Part shown: positions 7,908 through 17,653 of the stretch, piece after piece | Position numbering within the stretch: the first letter of the stretch is position 1 | Layout: each line of letters starts with the position of its first letter | NCBI GenBank assembly: GCA_029225065.1 | Contig: JAQXVT010000033.1 | Location: forward strand, 1 to 52,864 | DNA length: 52,864 nt | Origin: Lachnospiraceae bacterium | GTDB lineage: Bacteria; Bacillota; Clostridia; Lachnospirales; Lachnospiraceae | Reading direction: 5' to 3' | The notes under the pieces: generated by a model | Database searches by the model: none | The model's input: the letters and a program-made list of their open reading frames with translations, nothing else | Told to the model about the DNA's origin: nothing | Program-made: the position numbers and the translations under genes

Positions 7908-8876
7908 TCATGAGAAAAATGCAGTCAAATGCTTCAGGTAGGTGCGAAGCACCAGTGTATTACTGTTGATGATCTCATGCTTTGTGCCTGGCACACGAAT
8001 CAGGCTTGCATCCACGCCTCTTCTGTGGAGCTTTCGGATGAATCGATCCTGCTCTTTTTTAGATACAAGGCGTTCGTCGTGAGCCTGGAACAAAAGAACG
8101 GGGATCTGGATCTGGCAGTATCCGCGGTACTGCAGGTACCGGTTTAATTCTCCTGCCGCATGCAGCCAGCCGTAGGATGGAGCGGAAAGCTGGAGCAGAA
8201 TGTCTTTTTCCCGTTTTTTCTGGTAGAAATCAAAGCGTGCCCGGGAAGTCCCGCAGCTTTTTTCAAAGTATTCCGGTTTGCTGTATGGCTTCTGACCTGC
8301 CACGTAGCGGTCAGAACGGCCGCTGCGGCAAAAACAGGAAGCGATCCGCTGCGCACTGCGGTATGGCACCGGGAAGGTCAGGGGACGGATCATCGGGGAG
8401 GACAGGATTACTTTTGCAAACAACGTCGGATCTGCGGATACAGCTGCGGCTGCAATTCCTCCGCCCATGGAATGACCGTAAAGATAAAGCGGAAGCTGCG
8501 GGAGTGCGTGTTTTACACGTCTTGCAGTAAAGAGGAGATCTGCGATGTAGCGCTGCCAGGAGTCGATGTGGACAAGGGACGGATCATCCGTCAGACGGTA
8601 GCTGTGCCCGTGACCGCAGTGTTCCGGAAAGCAGACGTGATAGCCGCCCTCCAGCAGATAATAAATAAATTCCTTGTATCTTTCAAGGTTTTCGGTAAAT
8701 CCGTGTGAGACAAGGATTGTTCCTTTCGGTGTCTTTTCTGTGCGGTAAAGCAGGACATGAATGGATCGGCCTGCTTCACGGGAGAGAAAAAAGGAAGCGC
8801 CGTGTGCATTCAAATATGGTTCTACGATTTCGTTCATGGCCTGTGCGTAGGTCTGTTCGGTAAGCAGTTTGATCAT
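7908..8876 (-). CDS. alpha/beta hydrolase (lysophospholipase/monoglyceride lipase-like)
   Basis: This is a cytoplasmic serine hydrolase of 322 residues. The nucleophile elbow GHSMGGG is near residues 134-140, the acidic residue is in AHDERLVS (about 272), and the histidine is in VPGTKHEI (about 300), giving the usual Ser-Asp-His triad. The TILVSHGFTENLERYKEFI and FPEHCGHGHS segments resemble the Hydrolase_4 lipases. The substrate cannot be told. GGAG lies upstream of the ATG. It stands alone between yqfC and rlmH. Confidence 0.88.
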   Translation of the reverse strand: MIKLLTEQTYAQAMNEIVEPYLNAHGASFFLSREAGRSIHVLLYRTEKTPKGTILVSHGFTENLERYKEFIYYLLEGGYHVCFPEHCGHGHSYRLTDDPSLVHIDSWQRYIADLLFTARRVKHALPQLPLYLYGHSMGGGIAAAAVSADPTLFAKVILSSPMIRPLTFPVPYRSAQRIASCFCRSGRSDRYVAGQKPYSKPEYFEKSCGTSRARFDFYQKKREKDILLQLSAPSYGWLHAAGELNRYLQYRGYCQIQIPVLLFQAHDERLVSKKEQDRFIRKLHRRGVDASLIRVPGTKHEIINSNTLVLRTYLKHLTAFFS

Positions 8877-8972
8877 AGCTGCATCTCCTTTCTGTCTGAC
8901 TGCGGTAGAGTGAAACTGGTTGTGTATGAAGCAGGCGCACCCATAGGTTGCCCGTTTAGCAGCTCAAGCGGA

Positions 8973-9452
8973 TTATTTGTGGTATGGTTCCCCTTTGATG
9001 ATGCGGAAACAGCGATAAATCTGTTCAAGCAGGACGACTCGCATCAGCTGGTGAGGAAATGTCATCGGGGAAAAGCTTAAATGTTCGTCCGCACGTTTCT
9101 GGACGGCCTGAGAAAGTCCGAGAGAGCCGCCAATCACGAAGCAGATGTGGCTTTTTCCCTGTACGGTGAGCTGTTCCAGATGGGCGGCAAGCTGCTCGGA
9201 GGAACGCTGTTTTCCCTGAATCACCAAAGCAATGACGTAGGCATCCTCTTTGATATTCTGCAGAATCCGCTGCCCTTCCTTTTCTTTGATCTGCGTCTCA
9301 AGCGCTTCGCTGGCACCGTCCGGTGTCTTTTCATCGGGAAGCTCAAGGATTTCAAGACTGCAGTAACGGGAAAGCCGCTTGCTGTACTCTGCGATGGCAT
9401 CGCGGTAAAACTTTTCCTTGATTTTTCCAACGGTAATTAAAGTGATTTTCAT
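8973..9452 (-). CDS. rlmH: 23S rRNA (pseudouridine-1915-N3)-methyltransferase RlmH
   Basis: RlmH is a SPOUT methyltransferase that methylates pseudouridine 1915 in helix 69 of 23S rRNA using S-adenosylmethionine. With the ATG at 9452 (GGGAGG upstream) the protein is 159 residues, the normal size. The N-terminus [20 protein letters not shown], the SAM-knot segment [13 protein letters not shown] and the C-terminal [20 protein letters not shown] followed by YRCFRI are all diagnostic. Confidence 0.96.
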   Translation of the reverse strand: MKITLITVGKIKEKFYRDAIAEYSKRLSRYCSLEILELPDEKTPDGASEALETQIKEKEGQRILQNIKEDAYVIALVIQGKQRSSEQLAAHLEQLTVQGKSHICFVIGGSLGLSQAVQKRADEHLSFSPMTFPHQLMRVVLLEQIYRCFRIIKGEPYHK

Positions 9453-9493
9453 GGGACCTCCCTGTGGGCAAGCATACATATATAATGGTTACT

Positions 9494-9622
9494 GTTCAGA
9501 GCCAACCTCCAACGTGCTGTGCGTTTTGTCGGTGTGGCGTATTCGCCAGACAAAATTTTAAAAGTGCCTTTAAAACACGAGCGTTTTACATTTACTTTAT
9601 GCAATTTTACCTGGCGCTGAAC
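9494..9622. repeat. ~130-bp intergenic repeat with terminal inverted repeats (copy 1)
   Basis: The element begins with GTTCAGAGCC and ends with GGCGCTGAAC, an inverted pair with one mismatch. Its reverse complement aligns along its whole length with the element at 38649-38781; the best block is GGCG-A-TACGCCAC plus flanks next to the GGCTCTGAAC end. It carries no convincing gene. Size and ends are MITE-like, but no transposase with matching ends is in the window. It lies between rlmH and the nfnB terminator. Confidence 0.75.
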
Positions 9623-9638
9623 AGGAACATAACGGAAA

Positions 9639-9669
9639 AGCCGGATGGCGGAGAAACTGCCATCCGGCT
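9639..9669 (-). terminator. intrinsic terminator after nfnB
   Basis: Perfect 11-base arms AGCCGGATGGC and GCCATCCGGCT enclose a nine-base loop. On the minus strand the stem is followed by TTTTCCGTT, so it terminates transcripts coming from nfnB. Confidence 0.8.
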
Positions 9670-9700
9670 CGTGATCATGCGTGATATCGTATGAATGAAC

Positions 9701-11092
9701 TTAATTCTTTGATTTCAGGAACTCATCGATTCCCTTTGCAGCTGCTTTTCCAGCGCCCATTGCAAGGATAACGGTAGCTGCACCTGTTACGGCATCGCCG
9801 CCGGCGAATACGCCGTCCTTGGAAGTCTGGCCGGTCACATCGTCTGCTACGATGCATTTTCTGCGGTTCGTATCAAGACCGATGGTTGTGGAAGAGATCA
9901 GCGGGTTCGGTGAAGTACCAAGAGACATGATAACGGTATCGACATCAAGGTCGAACTCGGATCCCGGAACCTCTACCGGACGTCTTCTGCCGGATGCATC
10001 CGGCTCGCCAAGCTCCATGCGGATGCATCTCATGCCTGCAACGCAGTCATTCTCATCTACAAGGATTTCTTTCGGGTTGGTGAGGAGATCAAAGATGATA
10101 CCCTCTTCTTTTGCGTGATGTACTTCCTCGGCACGTGCCGGAAGCTCTGCTTCACTTCTGCGGTATACGATATGTACTTCAGCGCCAAGACGAAGTGCTG
10201 TTCTTGCAGCGTCCATCGCTACATTTCCACCACCGACAACGGCAACCTTCTTGCCATGTGCGATCGGTGTGTCATAATCCTCGCGGAATGCCTTCATCAG
10301 GTTGTTTCTGGTCAGGAACTCGTTTGCGGAGAAGACACCCTTTGCGGTCTCGCCCGGGATACCCATGAACATCGGAAGTCCTGCACCGGAACCGATGAAG
10401 ACTGCCTCGAAGCCTTCCTCATCAAGCAGCTCGTCGATGGTGACGGATTTGCCGATGATAACGTTGGTCTCGATCTTTACGCCAAGAGATTTTACGTTCT
10501 CTACTTCCTTTGCAACGACATCGAGCTTCGGAAGACGGAACTCCGGAATACCGTAAACAAGTACGCCGCCTGCCTCATGCAGAGCCTCGAAGATCGTAAC
10601 GTCGTATCCCATCTTTGCAAGATCGCCGGCGCAGGTAAGTCCGGAAGGACCGGAACCGATAACTGCGACTTTCTTGCCGTTTTTCTCTGCCGGAGCAGTC
10701 GGCTTGATGCCGTTTTCTCTTGCCCAGTCAGCAACGAAACGCTCCAGCTTGCCGATGGAAACAGATTCGCCCTTGATACCACGGATGCATTTTCCCTCGC
10801 ACTGGCTCTCCTGCGGGCAGACACGACCGCAGATTGCCGGAAGTGCACTTGACAGGGAAATTACTTTGTATGCTTCCTCAAAGTTGCCTTCTTTTACTTC
10901 TTTGATGAAATCCGGGATATTGATGGATACCGGACATCCCTGTACACATTTTGCATTTTTGCAGTGCAGGCAGCGGGAAGCCTCTTCCATTGCTTCCTCT
11001 TTATTGTATCCAAGACATACCTCGTCAAAATTTGTTGCTCTTACCTTCGGATCCTGCTCTCTTACAGGAACTTTCTTTAATACGTCTGCCAT
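9701..11092 (-). CDS. nfnB: NfnB, FAD/4Fe-4S subunit of electron-bifurcating transhydrogenase
   Basis: This 463-residue flavoprotein belongs to the glutamate synthase small subunit/GltD-like family. The N-terminus holds two Cys clusters for 4Fe-4S centres (CLHCKNAKCVQGCP near 41-54 and CGRVCPQESQCEGKC near 88-102). Two dinucleotide folds follow: VAVIGSGPSGLTCAGDLAK near 145 and VAVVGGGNVAMDAARTAL near 285. It is often annotated gltA, but no glutamate synthase large subunit is nearby and it is translationally coupled to nfnA (TAATG overlap, GGAGG inside the nfnA end). That pairing indicates Nfn, which couples NADH, ferredoxin and NADP(H). Confidence 0.88.
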   Translation of the reverse strand: MADVLKKVPVREQDPKVRATNFDEVCLGYNKEEAMEEASRCLHCKNAKCVQGCPVSINIPDFIKEVKEGNFEEAYKVISLSSALPAICGRVCPQESQCEGKCIRGIKGESVSIGKLERFVADWARENGIKPTAPAEKNGKKVAVIGSGPSGLTCAGDLAKMGYDVTIFEALHEAGGVLVYGIPEFRLPKLDVVAKEVENVKSLGVKIETNVIIGKSVTIDELLDEEGFEAVFIGSGAGLPMFMGIPGETAKGVFSANEFLTRNNLMKAFREDYDTPIAHGKKVAVVGGGNVAMDAARTALRLGAEVHIVYRRSEAELPARAEEVHHAKEEGIIFDLLTNPKEILVDENDCVAGMRCIRMELGEPDASGRRRPVEVPGSEFDLDVDTVIMSLGTSPNPLISSTTIGLDTNRRKCIVADDVTGQTSKDGVFAGGDAVTGAATVILAMGAGKAAAKGIDEFLKSKN

Positions 11093-11985
11093 TACTTGTC
11101 ACCTCCGCAATTGCCGCATCCGCCGTGATGAGTGTCGCCCTCACGCAGTTTGAGCAGTGCTCTGCCCTCTTCGGTCTTGTACATTGTCTGTCTCTTCATT
11201 GCCATATCGAAATCGATCTTGTGGCCGTCGAACTCCGGTCCATCTACACAGGCGAATTTTACTTCGTCGCCGACGATGACACGACAGGCTCCGCACATAC
11301 CTGTACCGTCTACCATGATCGGGTTCATGCTGACAATGGTCGGAATGTTAAATTTCTTTGTGGTCAGGCAGCAGAATTTCATCATGATCATCGGTCCGAT
11401 TGCTACGCAGTGATCGTAGGTCTTGCCCTCTTTTGTCACGAGATCCTCAATGACCTTTGTAACCATACCGCTTCTGCCGTAGGAACCGTCATCTGTGGTG
11501 ATATATACGTTTCCGGCTACGGATTTGAATTTATCTTCAAGAATTACGAGATCCTTGGTCTTTGCGCCGACGATAACGTCTGCATCTACGCCGTGCTCAT
11601 GCAGCCATTTCATCTGCGGGTAAATCGGTGCAGTACCGACACCACCTGCAACGAACAGAATCTTCTTTTTCTTTGTCTCTTCCAGATTTGCCTCTTCGCA
11701 CAGCTCAGATGGACGGCCAAGCGGTCCGACGAAATCGCGGAAAGAATCGCCAGCCTGCAGCTTTGCGAATTTCTCAGTGGATGCGCCAATCGGCATGAAT
11801 ACGATCGTAATCGTACCTGCTTCTCTGTCATAGTCGCAGATTGTAAGCGGGATACGCTCACCTTCTTCGTCAGCTTTGACGATGATAAACTGTCCCGGCA
11901 GGCAGTGCTTTGCAACGCGCGGAGCTTCTACTACCATCTGGTAGATATTGCCCGCAAGTTTTCCTGCTTCCAAAATCTTGTACAT
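11092..11985 (-). CDS. nfnA: NfnA, FAD/2Fe-2S subunit of electron-bifurcating transhydrogenase
   Basis: This 297-residue protein is of the sulfide dehydrogenase/dihydroorotate dehydrogenase electron-transfer type. It has a ferredoxin-reductase-like FAD domain (PLTICDYDREAGTITIVF near residues 49-66), an NAD-binding part (ILFVAGGVGTAPIYPQMKWL near 108-127) and a C-terminal 2Fe-2S motif GTGMCGACRVIVGDEVKFAC around 229-248. The tail is also Cys-rich (HHGGCGNCGGDK). The ATG at 11985 is preferred over one six codons upstream because GGAGG lies between them. With NfnB it forms the NADH-dependent reduced ferredoxin:NADP+ oxidoreductase. Confidence 0.9.
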   Translation of the reverse strand: MYKILEAGKLAGNIYQMVVEAPRVAKHCLPGQFIIVKADEEGERIPLTICDYDREAGTITIVFMPIGASTEKFAKLQAGDSFRDFVGPLGRPSELCEEANLEETKKKKILFVAGGVGTAPIYPQMKWLHEHGVDADVIVGAKTKDLVILEDKFKSVAGNVYITTDDGSYGRSGMVTKVIEDLVTKEGKTYDHCVAIGPMIMMKFCCLTTKKFNIPTIVSMNPIMVDGTGMCGACRVIVGDEVKFACVDGPEFDGHKIDFDMAMKRQTMYKTEEGRALLKLREGDTHHGGCGNCGGDK

Positions 11986-12064
11986 AGTATACCTCCATAT
12001 CATTTACAGCAGTGAGCTGCCGCATTTGTAACGGAACCGAATGTAGTTCCATAAACATCACTTT

Positions 12065-12093
12065 AGTATAAAACAATAAATCAGAAAATTCAA
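12065..12093 (-). promoter_or_regulatory. sigma-A promoter of nfnAB
   Basis: On the minus strand TTGAAT and TATACT are separated by 17 bases, 80 bases upstream of the nfnA start. Arms of two interleaved inverted repeats lie in and next to this promoter. No convincing Rex box was found here. Confidence 0.65.
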
Positions 12094-12185
12094 CGGCAAA
12101 TTTACGGATTCGCGGTGCCTTTGGCTTATTTCCGTGCATTTTCTGAGGAACAGAAGCTTTTTCCGGTGAATCAGTGCGAATCCGG

Positions 12186-15100
12186 TCAGTTTTGTTCCAG
12201 ATAATTTTCAAATTCACTCTCAGACATCAGAATCTTGCGCGGCTTGGTTCCCTCTTCCGGCCCCACCACACCTGCGTCGGAGAGCTGGTCCATGATGCGG
12301 GCTGCGCGGTTGAAGCCGATTTTGAATACACGCTGCAGCATGCCGATGGACGCTTTATCCTTTTCAATGATGAATTTACCGGCGTCGGCAAAGAGCTCAT
12401 CCACGTCCTCACCGCTGCGGGAAGCCGCGGATACCTGCTGTACCTTTTCCATCTGGGCCTGCATGTCGGCGCTGTAGGAGGCGTCGGTATTCTGCTCTTT
12501 CAGAAAATCCACCACATCAGAGACTTCTTCGTCGGAGACGAAAGCGCCCTGCACACGGGCCGGTTTCTGATAGCCCTGCGGGTAAAAAAGCATGTCACCT
12601 TTTCCAAGCAGCTTCTCGGCGCCGTTCATATCGATGATTGTTCGGGAGTCGACGCCCGAAGAGACGGAGAACGCAATACGCGACGGCATGTTTGCCTTGA
12701 TCAGTCCGGTGATGACATTGACGGACGGACGCTGTGTGGCGATGATCAGATGGATACCGGCTGCACGCGCCAGCTGTGCCAGACGGCAGATGGAGTCCTC
12801 GACCTCGCCCGGTGCGACCATCATAAGGTCGGCCAGCTCATCAACGATAATTACGATCTGCGGCAGCTTTTTCGGCTTGTTCGGGTCATCGATATCCCCA
12901 AGTGCCTCGACCTTCTGATTGTAGCCCTTTAAATCACGCACGCCATATTCCGCGAATTTATTGTAGCGGTCGGTCATTTCCGCAACGCCCCAGTTCAGTG
13001 CACCGGCCGCCTTTTTCGGGTCGGTCACAACCGGGATAAACAGATGCGGAATGCCGTTGTAGACGCTCAGCTCGACAACCTTCGGGTCGATCATGATGAG
13101 CTTGACATCCTCCGGCTTTGCCTTGTACAAAATGCTCATGATCAGCGTGTTGATGCAGACGGATTTACCGGAGCCGGTCGCACCGGCGATCAGCAGATGC
13201 GGCATTTTGGCGATGTCGGCCACGACGGTATTTCCGCCGATGTCCTTTCCGACTGCAAAAGCAAGGTTCGATTTGTGAGACTTAAATTCGTCCGATTCAA
13301 GCAGGTCGCGCAGTGCGACCGTGCTGCTCTCTTTGTTTGGCACCTCGATGCCGATTGCAGATTTTCCGGGAATCGGGGCCTCGATGCGGATATCGGCAGC
13401 GGCCAGGTTGAGGCGGATGTCGTCAGTGAGTGCCACAATTTTGCTGACCTTGACACCCTGCTGCGGCAGCACCTCGTATCTGGTGACGTTTGCACCGCAG
13501 CTGTAGTTGGTGACGGTCGCATGGACCCCGAAGCTGTTGAGTGTCTGCTGCAGCTTGGCAGCCGTCCGCTTGATTTCCTGATCCTGGCTGTTCCCGGAAC
13601 GCTTCTGCCCCGGTTTTAACAGGTCGATCGGCGGGAAAACGTGTTCCCTGTGCACCACTTCTGCCGCTTTTGCAGCCTCCTGTTTGACACCTTCAATGCC
13701 GGCCTGAATCTCCTGCTCGGAAGAACGCGGGTTGCGTTTTGCACTGTGCTCCTGACCTTCTTTTGCAGCGGATTCGGCTGCGCCGGAAGCAGCATCCGTA
13801 TGCGTGGATCGTGTCGTATCTCGAGAAGATTCTCCGGCACTTTGGGTAAAGACATGACCGGAGGAGGTGGAGGCGCGCAGCTTTGCCTCCTCATCCGAGA
13901 GGAAGAAGTCATCCGGAGAGAAGGACGAGCCTGAGCCTGATTCCTGACGGGAAGCGGCGTGGATTTCCAGGTTATCGGTGCTCTCCTGCGCATCATTTTC
14001 TTCTATAAAAATGTCTTCATCAGAAATGTCCTCATCTGCAGAACTGATCTCCGCTGTATCTCTGGCAGAAAGGAATGAATCACCATCCTCCATTCTGATT
14101 GCAGAAGCTGCATCTGGCTCGGAGTCTGCGAGCTGCACCCCTGTATTATTCGTGGAGAATGTGTTTGCCTGGCGTCTATGGATAGAATCGTCTGCCCTTT
14201 CTGCGGATGAATCAAAATTAAGTGCATCAAAGGATTCACCGGAAAGTTCTCGGACTGCGGAATTATCGCCGCCATTTGATTCGTCGGATGGAGTCTCCTG
14301 GAACGGAAAGCCCTGCAGCTGGGAGAGAAAATCATCCGGCAGATCGGAATCCTCTCCATCTGCGTCCAGGTCGATGTAGCGCAGATTCGGCTTAATCCGC
14401 GGCTCTTCTGTTTGCTCTTCTTCCGTGTACGAGGAAGCGCGCGGTGAGAGAATTTCACGCACGTCGCTGCCGACTGTGGCTGGATCTCCGGTAATCCTGG
14501 TATCAAGCGTGACCCCGGTAACTTTGTGGTCCTGGCGTCTCTGACGCGGAGTCGCCGGAAAATGGATCGGGATATCAATCTCCGTTCTCACGGTCTGTGC
14601 GGAAGGAGTGGAATCCTGCGGCATCTCTGTCGAAGTGTGAGCAGCAGAAACGGGATCAGAGACGCCGACGGCTGAATCTGTCTGAACACCGGCAGCGATC
14701 CGTGCGGATGGACGCTCTGCGGTTTCTACGATCAGAGAAGGCGTGACATCACGCTGTTCGATGCGGACACCTCTGCGTGTGAAATCGGTATCCTCGGCAG
14801 CTGCCATGTCTGATTTCCGGCGCTGCGTGACAGAGCGGTTGGTGCGTCCGGAGAAGCCCTGATTTTCGCGTTCCTGGCGGCGCGTGTGACCGGTATTTAC
14901 CGGTTTGCGTTCCACCTGCAGCTGCGCCTGATCCGGGAAATTCGAAAATGCATTTTCGTCAGCTTCCCGCTCTTCTCTCCACTGTGCGCGGCGTCTAGAA
15001 GAAGCCGCATAAAATTCTTTCAGATAGCCGTACAGCCATTTCAGTAAAGAGCGCTGTGTAATCAGAAGCAGGCAGAGAAGCGCCGCAATGGTCAGAAAAA

Positions 15101-15731
15101 TACCGGTGCCGATGGATCCGAGTGCCGGGGTGAGCAGGTGACAGAGCTCTCCGCTGACTGCTCCGCCTCCGGTTTTGCCGTTTGCACAATACTGGTAGAT
15201 GTCGAGAATCTTTGCTTCTGAGTAAAAGACGGAATCTCCCAGTCCGATGAAGCTGCACACGGTAAAATATAGCACGGTTCCAGCCAGAGTTTTGAGTACA
15301 GAGTGATAGCTTCCGTGGTTTGAAATCAGAAAACCGGCTGCAAACGCAAGAAGAACCGGGAGCAGGTAGGCCAGTGTGCCGAAAAGCCCGAAGGAAAGGT
15401 TTGCAAGAAAATCGCCGATGTACCCGCCAAATCCGAGATGGCTGAAGAAAAGGAAAGCGCAGAGCGCCCACAGAATCAGCAGGGTGGCTTCTTTGGCAAA
15501 CGGGGATGGCGACCGGTGTTTTGTGGCCGGTTCAGCCGCATGTGTCACCTCCTGCTTTTTCGAAACAACAGCAGCATTTCCGGAGGAGCTGCTGCTGCGT
15601 TTTTTTGCTGAGGAAGAACTGATTCCGGCAGATGTTTTTGCCGTGGTCTTTTTCGTTCCTGTTTTTGTGCTCTTTTTTGATTGTGTTTTTGTATCAGTGT
15701 CAGGTTTCTTTTTTACTGCTTTTGCTGCCAA
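12186..15731 (-). CDS. spoIIIE: DNA translocase SpoIIIE/FtsK with long disordered linker
   Basis: This membrane-anchored DNA pump of 1181 residues moves chromosome through the division or sporulation septum. The first 75 residues are rich in Lys, Ser and Thr. About four membrane segments lie within residues 85-230. A linker of roughly 450 residues, acidic and Ser/Glu/Asp-rich, follows. The motor starts near IDLLKPG (about 702), with Walker [12 protein letters not shown] near 849 and Walker [13 protein letters not shown]. The C-terminal gamma domain (about 1120-1181), which reads polar DNA motifs, contains [20 protein letters not shown]. The start is TTG at 15731, supported by GGAGG upstream. 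B. subtilis SpoIIIE has 787 residues; the excess is in the linker. Division and sporulation forms cannot be told apart from sequence. Confidence 0.95.
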   Translation of the reverse strand: MAAKAVKKKPDTDTKTQSKKSTKTGTKKTTAKTSAGISSSSAKKRSSSSSGNAAVVSKKQEVTHAAEPATKHRSPSPFAKEATLLILWALCAFLFFSHLGFGGYIGDFLANLSFGLFGTLAYLLPVLLAFAAGFLISNHGSYHSVLKTLAGTVLYFTVCSFIGLGDSVFYSEAKILDIYQYCANGKTGGGAVSGELCHLLTPALGSIGTGIFLTIAALLCLLLITQRSLLKWLYGYLKEFYAASSRRRAQWREEREADENAFSNFPDQAQLQVERKPVNTGHTRRQERENQGFSGRTNRSVTQRRKSDMAAAEDTDFTRRGVRIEQRDVTPSLIVETAERPSARIAAGVQTDSAVGVSDPVSAAHTSTEMPQDSTPSAQTVRTEIDIPIHFPATPRQRRQDHKVTGVTLDTRITGDPATVGSDVREILSPRASSYTEEEQTEEPRIKPNLRYIDLDADGEDSDLPDDFLSQLQGFPFQETPSDESNGGDNSAVRELSGESFDALNFDSSAERADDSIHRRQANTFSTNNTGVQLADSEPDAASAIRMEDGDSFLSARDTAEISSADEDISDEDIFIEENDAQESTDNLEIHAASRQESGSGSSFSPDDFFLSDEEAKLRASTSSGHVFTQSAGESSRDTTRSTHTDAASGAAESAAKEGQEHSAKRNPRSSEQEIQAGIEGVKQEAAKAAEVVHREHVFPPIDLLKPGQKRSGNSQDQEIKRTAAKLQQTLNSFGVHATVTNYSCGANVTRYEVLPQQGVKVSKIVALTDDIRLNLAAADIRIEAPIPGKSAIGIEVPNKESSTVALRDLLESDEFKSHKSNLAFAVGKDIGGNTVVADIAKMPHLLIAGATGSGKSVCINTLIMSILYKAKPEDVKLIMIDPKVVELSVYNGIPHLFIPVVTDPKKAAGALNWGVAEMTDRYNKFAEYGVRDLKGYNQKVEALGDIDDPNKPKKLPQIVIIVDELADLMMVAPGEVEDSICRLAQLARAAGIHLIIATQRPSVNVITGLIKANMPSRIAFSVSSGVDSRTIIDMNGAEKLLGKGDMLFYPQGYQKPARVQGAFVSDEEVSDVVDFLKEQNTDASYSADMQAQMEKVQQVSAASRSGEDVDELFADAGKFIIEKDKASIGMLQRVFKIGFNRAARIMDQLSDAGVVGPEEGTKPRKILMSESEFENYLEQN

Positions 15732-15762
15732 AATTCGGCCTCCATTTCTATGTTATTGAGAT

Positions 15763-16638
15763 TCAGATCAGAAAATGTCCTGCGATTGCCAGAACGCCTG
15801 CGGCGAAACAGTACCAGGAAAAATATTTGAATTTTTTGCCGCGGACGATAATCAGAAGCGTCTTGATGCAGACGTAGCCGACGACTGCAGCGACGATCAT
15901 GCCGACGAGGTAAACGCCAAGTGTGGAAGCTGTGACTGTTTCAGATGCGGCATCCTTTATTTCCAGAACTGCTGCACCGAGTACGGCAGGAATGGAAAGA
16001 ATGAATGAGTATTTCACTGCAAACCGGCGGTCCATACCGCAAAGCAGGCAGGCCGTGATCGTGGTGCCGGATCGGGAAAGACCCGGAAGCGTGGAAAGAC
16101 CCTGCGCGATACCGATCAGAATACCATTTTTGTAAGTGATATCCTTCGGAAGCTTACGTCCCTCCGGAGAATTGTCCGCAATCAGCAGCAGGACACCAGT
16201 CATCAGAAGACAGATGCCCGGAATCAGAAGCGTATTTGATGCGGCCGCAATGAGCTGCTTTCCTGCAACTCCGATCAGTGCAGTTGGAATCGTGGATACC
16301 AGAATCAATACCACGAATTTCCGGTAATTGTTATGTACGACGCGCCGGTATTTCAGAGACGTCTTGTGGATCCTGTTCAGGGTAAAGATCCGGAGATTGA
16401 AAAAGAGATCGCCGATCATTTTGAAAAATTCTACGATCATTTTTCCGATGTCTTTGTGGTAGACGGTAAAGATTGCGGCGAGCGTGCCAAGATGCAGCAG
16501 AATGTCAAACAGCATGGTACTGCCGGTGTCTATATGAAAAATATTCTGCAGGATAGCGAGATGGCCAGAGCTGCTGACCGGAAGAAATTCGGTCACACCC
16601 TGCACGATCCCGAGAAAAACAGATTGTATGATATTCAT
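15763..16638 (-). CDS. uppP: undecaprenyl-diphosphate phosphatase
   Basis: UppP (BacA) is a polytopic membrane enzyme that dephosphorylates undecaprenyl pyrophosphate to recycle the lipid carrier of cell wall synthesis; its overproduction gives bacitracin resistance. The two signature motifs are present: VTEFLPVSSSGHLAIL near residues 15-30 and LPGLSRSGTTITACLL near 188-203. Length (291) is near the family value, and several hydrophobic segments follow. GGGAGG precedes the ATG. spoIIIE starts 31 bases downstream on the same strand, and a promoter at 16672-16700 lies just upstream. Confidence 0.96.
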   Translation of the reverse strand: MNIIQSVFLGIVQGVTEFLPVSSSGHLAILQNIFHIDTGSTMLFDILLHLGTLAAIFTVYHKDIGKMIVEFFKMIGDLFFNLRIFTLNRIHKTSLKYRRVVHNNYRKFVVLILVSTIPTALIGVAGKQLIAAASNTLLIPGICLLMTGVLLLIADNSPEGRKLPKDITYKNGILIGIAQGLSTLPGLSRSGTTITACLLCGMDRRFAVKYSFILSIPAVLGAAVLEIKDAASETVTASTLGVYLVGMIVAAVVGYVCIKTLLIIVRGKKFKYFSWYCFAAGVLAIAGHFLI

Positions 16639-16660
16639 AATAAGCCTCCCGTTTGAATGA

Positions 16661-16697
16661 TCCCGGCACCTATTATAGCAAAGAATACGTGCCGGGA
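16661..16697 (-). terminator. inverted repeat after tepA overlapping the uppP promoter
   Basis: Nine-base arms TCCCGGCAC and GTGCCGGGA flank a 19-base loop. It lies downstream of tepA and could be its terminator, although no clean U-run follows. The loop contains the TATAAT of the uppP promoter, so the same DNA could equally act as an operator. Confidence 0.55.
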
Positions 16698-16700
16698 CAA
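16672..16700 (-). promoter_or_regulatory. sigma-A promoter of uppP
   Basis: On the minus strand TTGTCC and TATAAT are 17 bases apart, 34 bases upstream of the uppP ATG. The -35 overlaps the right arm of the inverted repeat at 16661-16697 and the -10 sits in its loop. Confidence 0.7.
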
Positions 16701-16712
16701 GCGTACATTCTG

Positions 16713-17468
16713 TTAGTTTTCTTTTGGGTGCGGTGTTTGGACGGTTTCCTGTCTTTTTATTTGCTTTTCTGCGCCGATCAGCTCATAGAGCTTCGCAAGC
16801 GCCTGACTGATGCCGCCGACTTCGCTGATCAGCCCCTCCCGTACGGCGTCCGCTCCGACGAGAATCGTGCCGAGATCCTTTGTCAGAATGCCGGTATCGA
16901 GCATCAGATCCTCAAGCCGTTTGCGGGAGGCTCTGGAGTGCGCGGCGATAAAGCCGAGGATGCGGTCCTGCATCTGCTTGAAATAATCGTACGTCTGAGG
17001 GGCTCCGATGACCGTGCCGCTCATGCGCACCGGGTGAATGACCATCGTGCCGCTCGGAACAATAAAGGAATAGTCGGTGGACACGGCGATCGGAACGCCG
17101 ATGGAATGGCTTCCGCCGAGCACGAGGGATACCGTGGGCTTGCTTAAAGAAGCGATCATCTCTGCAATCGCAAGCCCGGCTTCGACATCTCCGCCGACCG
17201 TATTGAGCAGCAGCAAAAGTCCGTCTGTATCGGGGCTGTCCTCGATCGCAGCAAGCTTCGGCAGTACGTGCTCATATTTGGTTGTCTTGGAATTGCTCGG
17301 CAGGCATTCATGCCCCTCGATCTCACCGATCACGCTGAGCAGATAAATCCGGTGCGCAAGCTCAAGGCTGCCCGTTTCGCGGATGCTCTCCCGCTGTTCT
17401 TTGCGGCTTTCTTTTGCAGGCGGAGCAGATGCTGCTCTGCCCTGTTCGGATTCTCTTTCCTGATTCAT
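16713..17468 (-). CDS. tepA: TepA, ClpP-fold translocation-enhancing peptidase
   Basis: This 251-residue protein has the ClpP/SppA-like crotonase fold and matches TepA, thought to degrade signal peptides or aid protein export. The sequence [17 protein letters not shown] precedes the serine motif [14 protein letters not shown] (catalytic Ser near residue 130), and the histidine lies in [10 protein letters not shown]. The N-terminal 30 residues are polar and low in complexity. The ATG at 17468 is preferred to one ten codons upstream because GGAGG lies in front of it. TepA next to SpoIIIE/FtsK is a common clostridial arrangement. Confidence 0.88.
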   Translation of the reverse strand: MNQERESEQGRAASAPPAKESRKEQRESIRETGSLELAHRIYLLSVIGEIEGHECLPSNSKTTKYEHVLPKLAAIEDSPDTDGLLLLLNTVGGDVEAGLAIAEMIASLSKPTVSLVLGGSHSIGVPIAVSTDYSFIVPSGTMVIHPVRMSGTVIGAPQTYDYFKQMQDRILGFIAAHSRASRKRLEDLMLDTGILTKDLGTILVGADAVREGLISEVGGISQALAKLYELIGAEKQIKRQETVQTPHPKEN

Positions 17469-17604
17469 AGCTGTTTCCTCCTTGTGCGTAATGCTCATAC
17501 CGCAATTTTTATATAAAACGCATAAGGTTAGTATGTACAGAAAAAGAAAATCGATACAAAAGCAGTCCTTTCACAAAGACTGTCAGTAAAAGAGACTTAA
17601 AAAT

Positions 17605-17646
17605 CCCCTGCATTCATTGAAATTTGAAATTTAATGAATGCAGGGG
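17605..17646 (-). terminator. intrinsic terminator of the corC-yebC transcript
   Basis: Perfect 14-base arms CCCCTGCATTCATT and AATGAATGCAGGGG surround a 14-base AT-rich loop. On the minus strand the stem is followed by ATTTTTAAG, and it lies eight bases after the stop of the gene ending at 17654. Confidence 0.9.
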
Positions 17647-17653
17647 AAGGTAT

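Noticed and set aside
9464-9694. A 76-residue plus-strand frame across repeat copy 1 and the nfnB terminator
   Set aside because: It spans a repeat and a terminator hairpin, with no ribosome binding site.
11986-12003. Upstream ATG for nfnA
   Set aside because: The added codons contain the ribosome binding site of the better ATG at 11985.
10951-12015. Long plus-strand frame of 354 codons opposite nfnA/nfnB
   Set aside because: Antisense shadow covering two well-supported genes.
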